Source of the DNA: Paralvinella palmiformis
Lineage: Eukaryota > Annelida > Polychaeta > Terebellida > Alvinellidae
Length of the DNA: 64,000 nucleotides
Reading direction: 5' to 3'
Assembly: GCA_025642065.1 (NCBI GenBank)
Contig: JAODUP010000164.1
Location: forward strand, 248,001-312,000
Under the pieces are notes generated by a model. The model was not told the origin of the DNA, made no database searches, and worked only from the letters and a program-made list of their open reading frames with translations. Numbering within the stretch: the first letter of the stretch is position 1; each line of letters starts with the position of its first letter. The position numbers were made by a program, and so were the translations under genes. Below, one piece after another: positions 63,929-64,000 of this stretch.

Positions 63929-63963
<35 letters not shown>

Positions 63964-64000
63964 TGTGTGTGTGTGCTAGTGTGTGTGCTAGTGTATGTTA

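Larger units (their letters stand above)
63388..64000. other. 3' flank of the SOMP5-like gene
   Basis: Holds the poly(A) signal, the second dispersed repeat and a GT microsatellite (63,930-63,985). No other gene is seen before the window ends. Confidence 0.6.

Overview
This window is eukaryotic (animal) DNA. It is AT-rich (by eye, roughly two-thirds A+T), has GT-AG introns up to about 26 kb, and carries many microsatellites, tRNA-derived SINE copies and decayed transposon genes. The protein families present (DENND5 with a standard bilaterian exon layout, mitochondrial HINT2, a skeletal-organic-matrix-5-like secreted protein, SAP-like/SWIM/YqaJ and THAP elements) suggest a lophotrochozoan, most likely a mollusc. 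That placement is an inference from family distribution.

Layout. (1) 1-34,034, minus strand: the first three coding exons of a DENND5A/B-like gene (Rab6-interacting, DENN-domain Rab GEF). The start codon is at 34,034-34,032, exon 2 at 26,857-26,966, and exon 3 at 1-401 runs off the left edge. All splice phases agree. The 26-kb and 7-kb introns hold minisatellites, microsatellites, two tRNA-derived SINE families, an AAATAC-rich element and a candidate long hairpin at 4.28-4.40 kb. (2) 36,666-44,333, plus strand: a complete HINT2-like HIT-family hydrolase gene with a predicted mitochondrial presequence. Its exon 3 is present as two tandem, in-phase versions (3A and 3B), which look mutually exclusive. 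Its 6-kb first intron holds a hAT/ZNF862-like remnant, SINEs and a 3' retroelement tail. (3) 47,050-52,850: a graveyard of mobile-element-like genes. It contains a SAP-like/SWIM/YqaJ nuclease gene with frameshifts and a stop, a THAP-domain copy with a stop at the conserved Trp, and pieces of a Cys-rich element. (4) 53,924-63,387: a complete seven-exon plus-strand gene for a secreted, roughly 391-residue protein (signal peptide, PAN/apple-like module, short Cys-rich linker, second PAN-like module, SOMP5-like C-terminal domain). A partial copy of the same locus (exons 3 and 5) lies on the minus strand at 53.9-55.25 kb, so the region is a decayed inverted duplication. Between the arms are a broken DEDDh exonuclease fragment split off by a CA repeat, a LINE 3' end, and a lectin-like orphan ORF.

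There is no operon-like organisation. DENND5 (minus) and HINT2 (plus) are divergent with start codons 2.6 kb apart. The other intact gene has its own TATA-like box and poly(A) signal. No CRISPR array, rRNA or functional tRNA was seen; every tRNA-like segment found is a SINE head.
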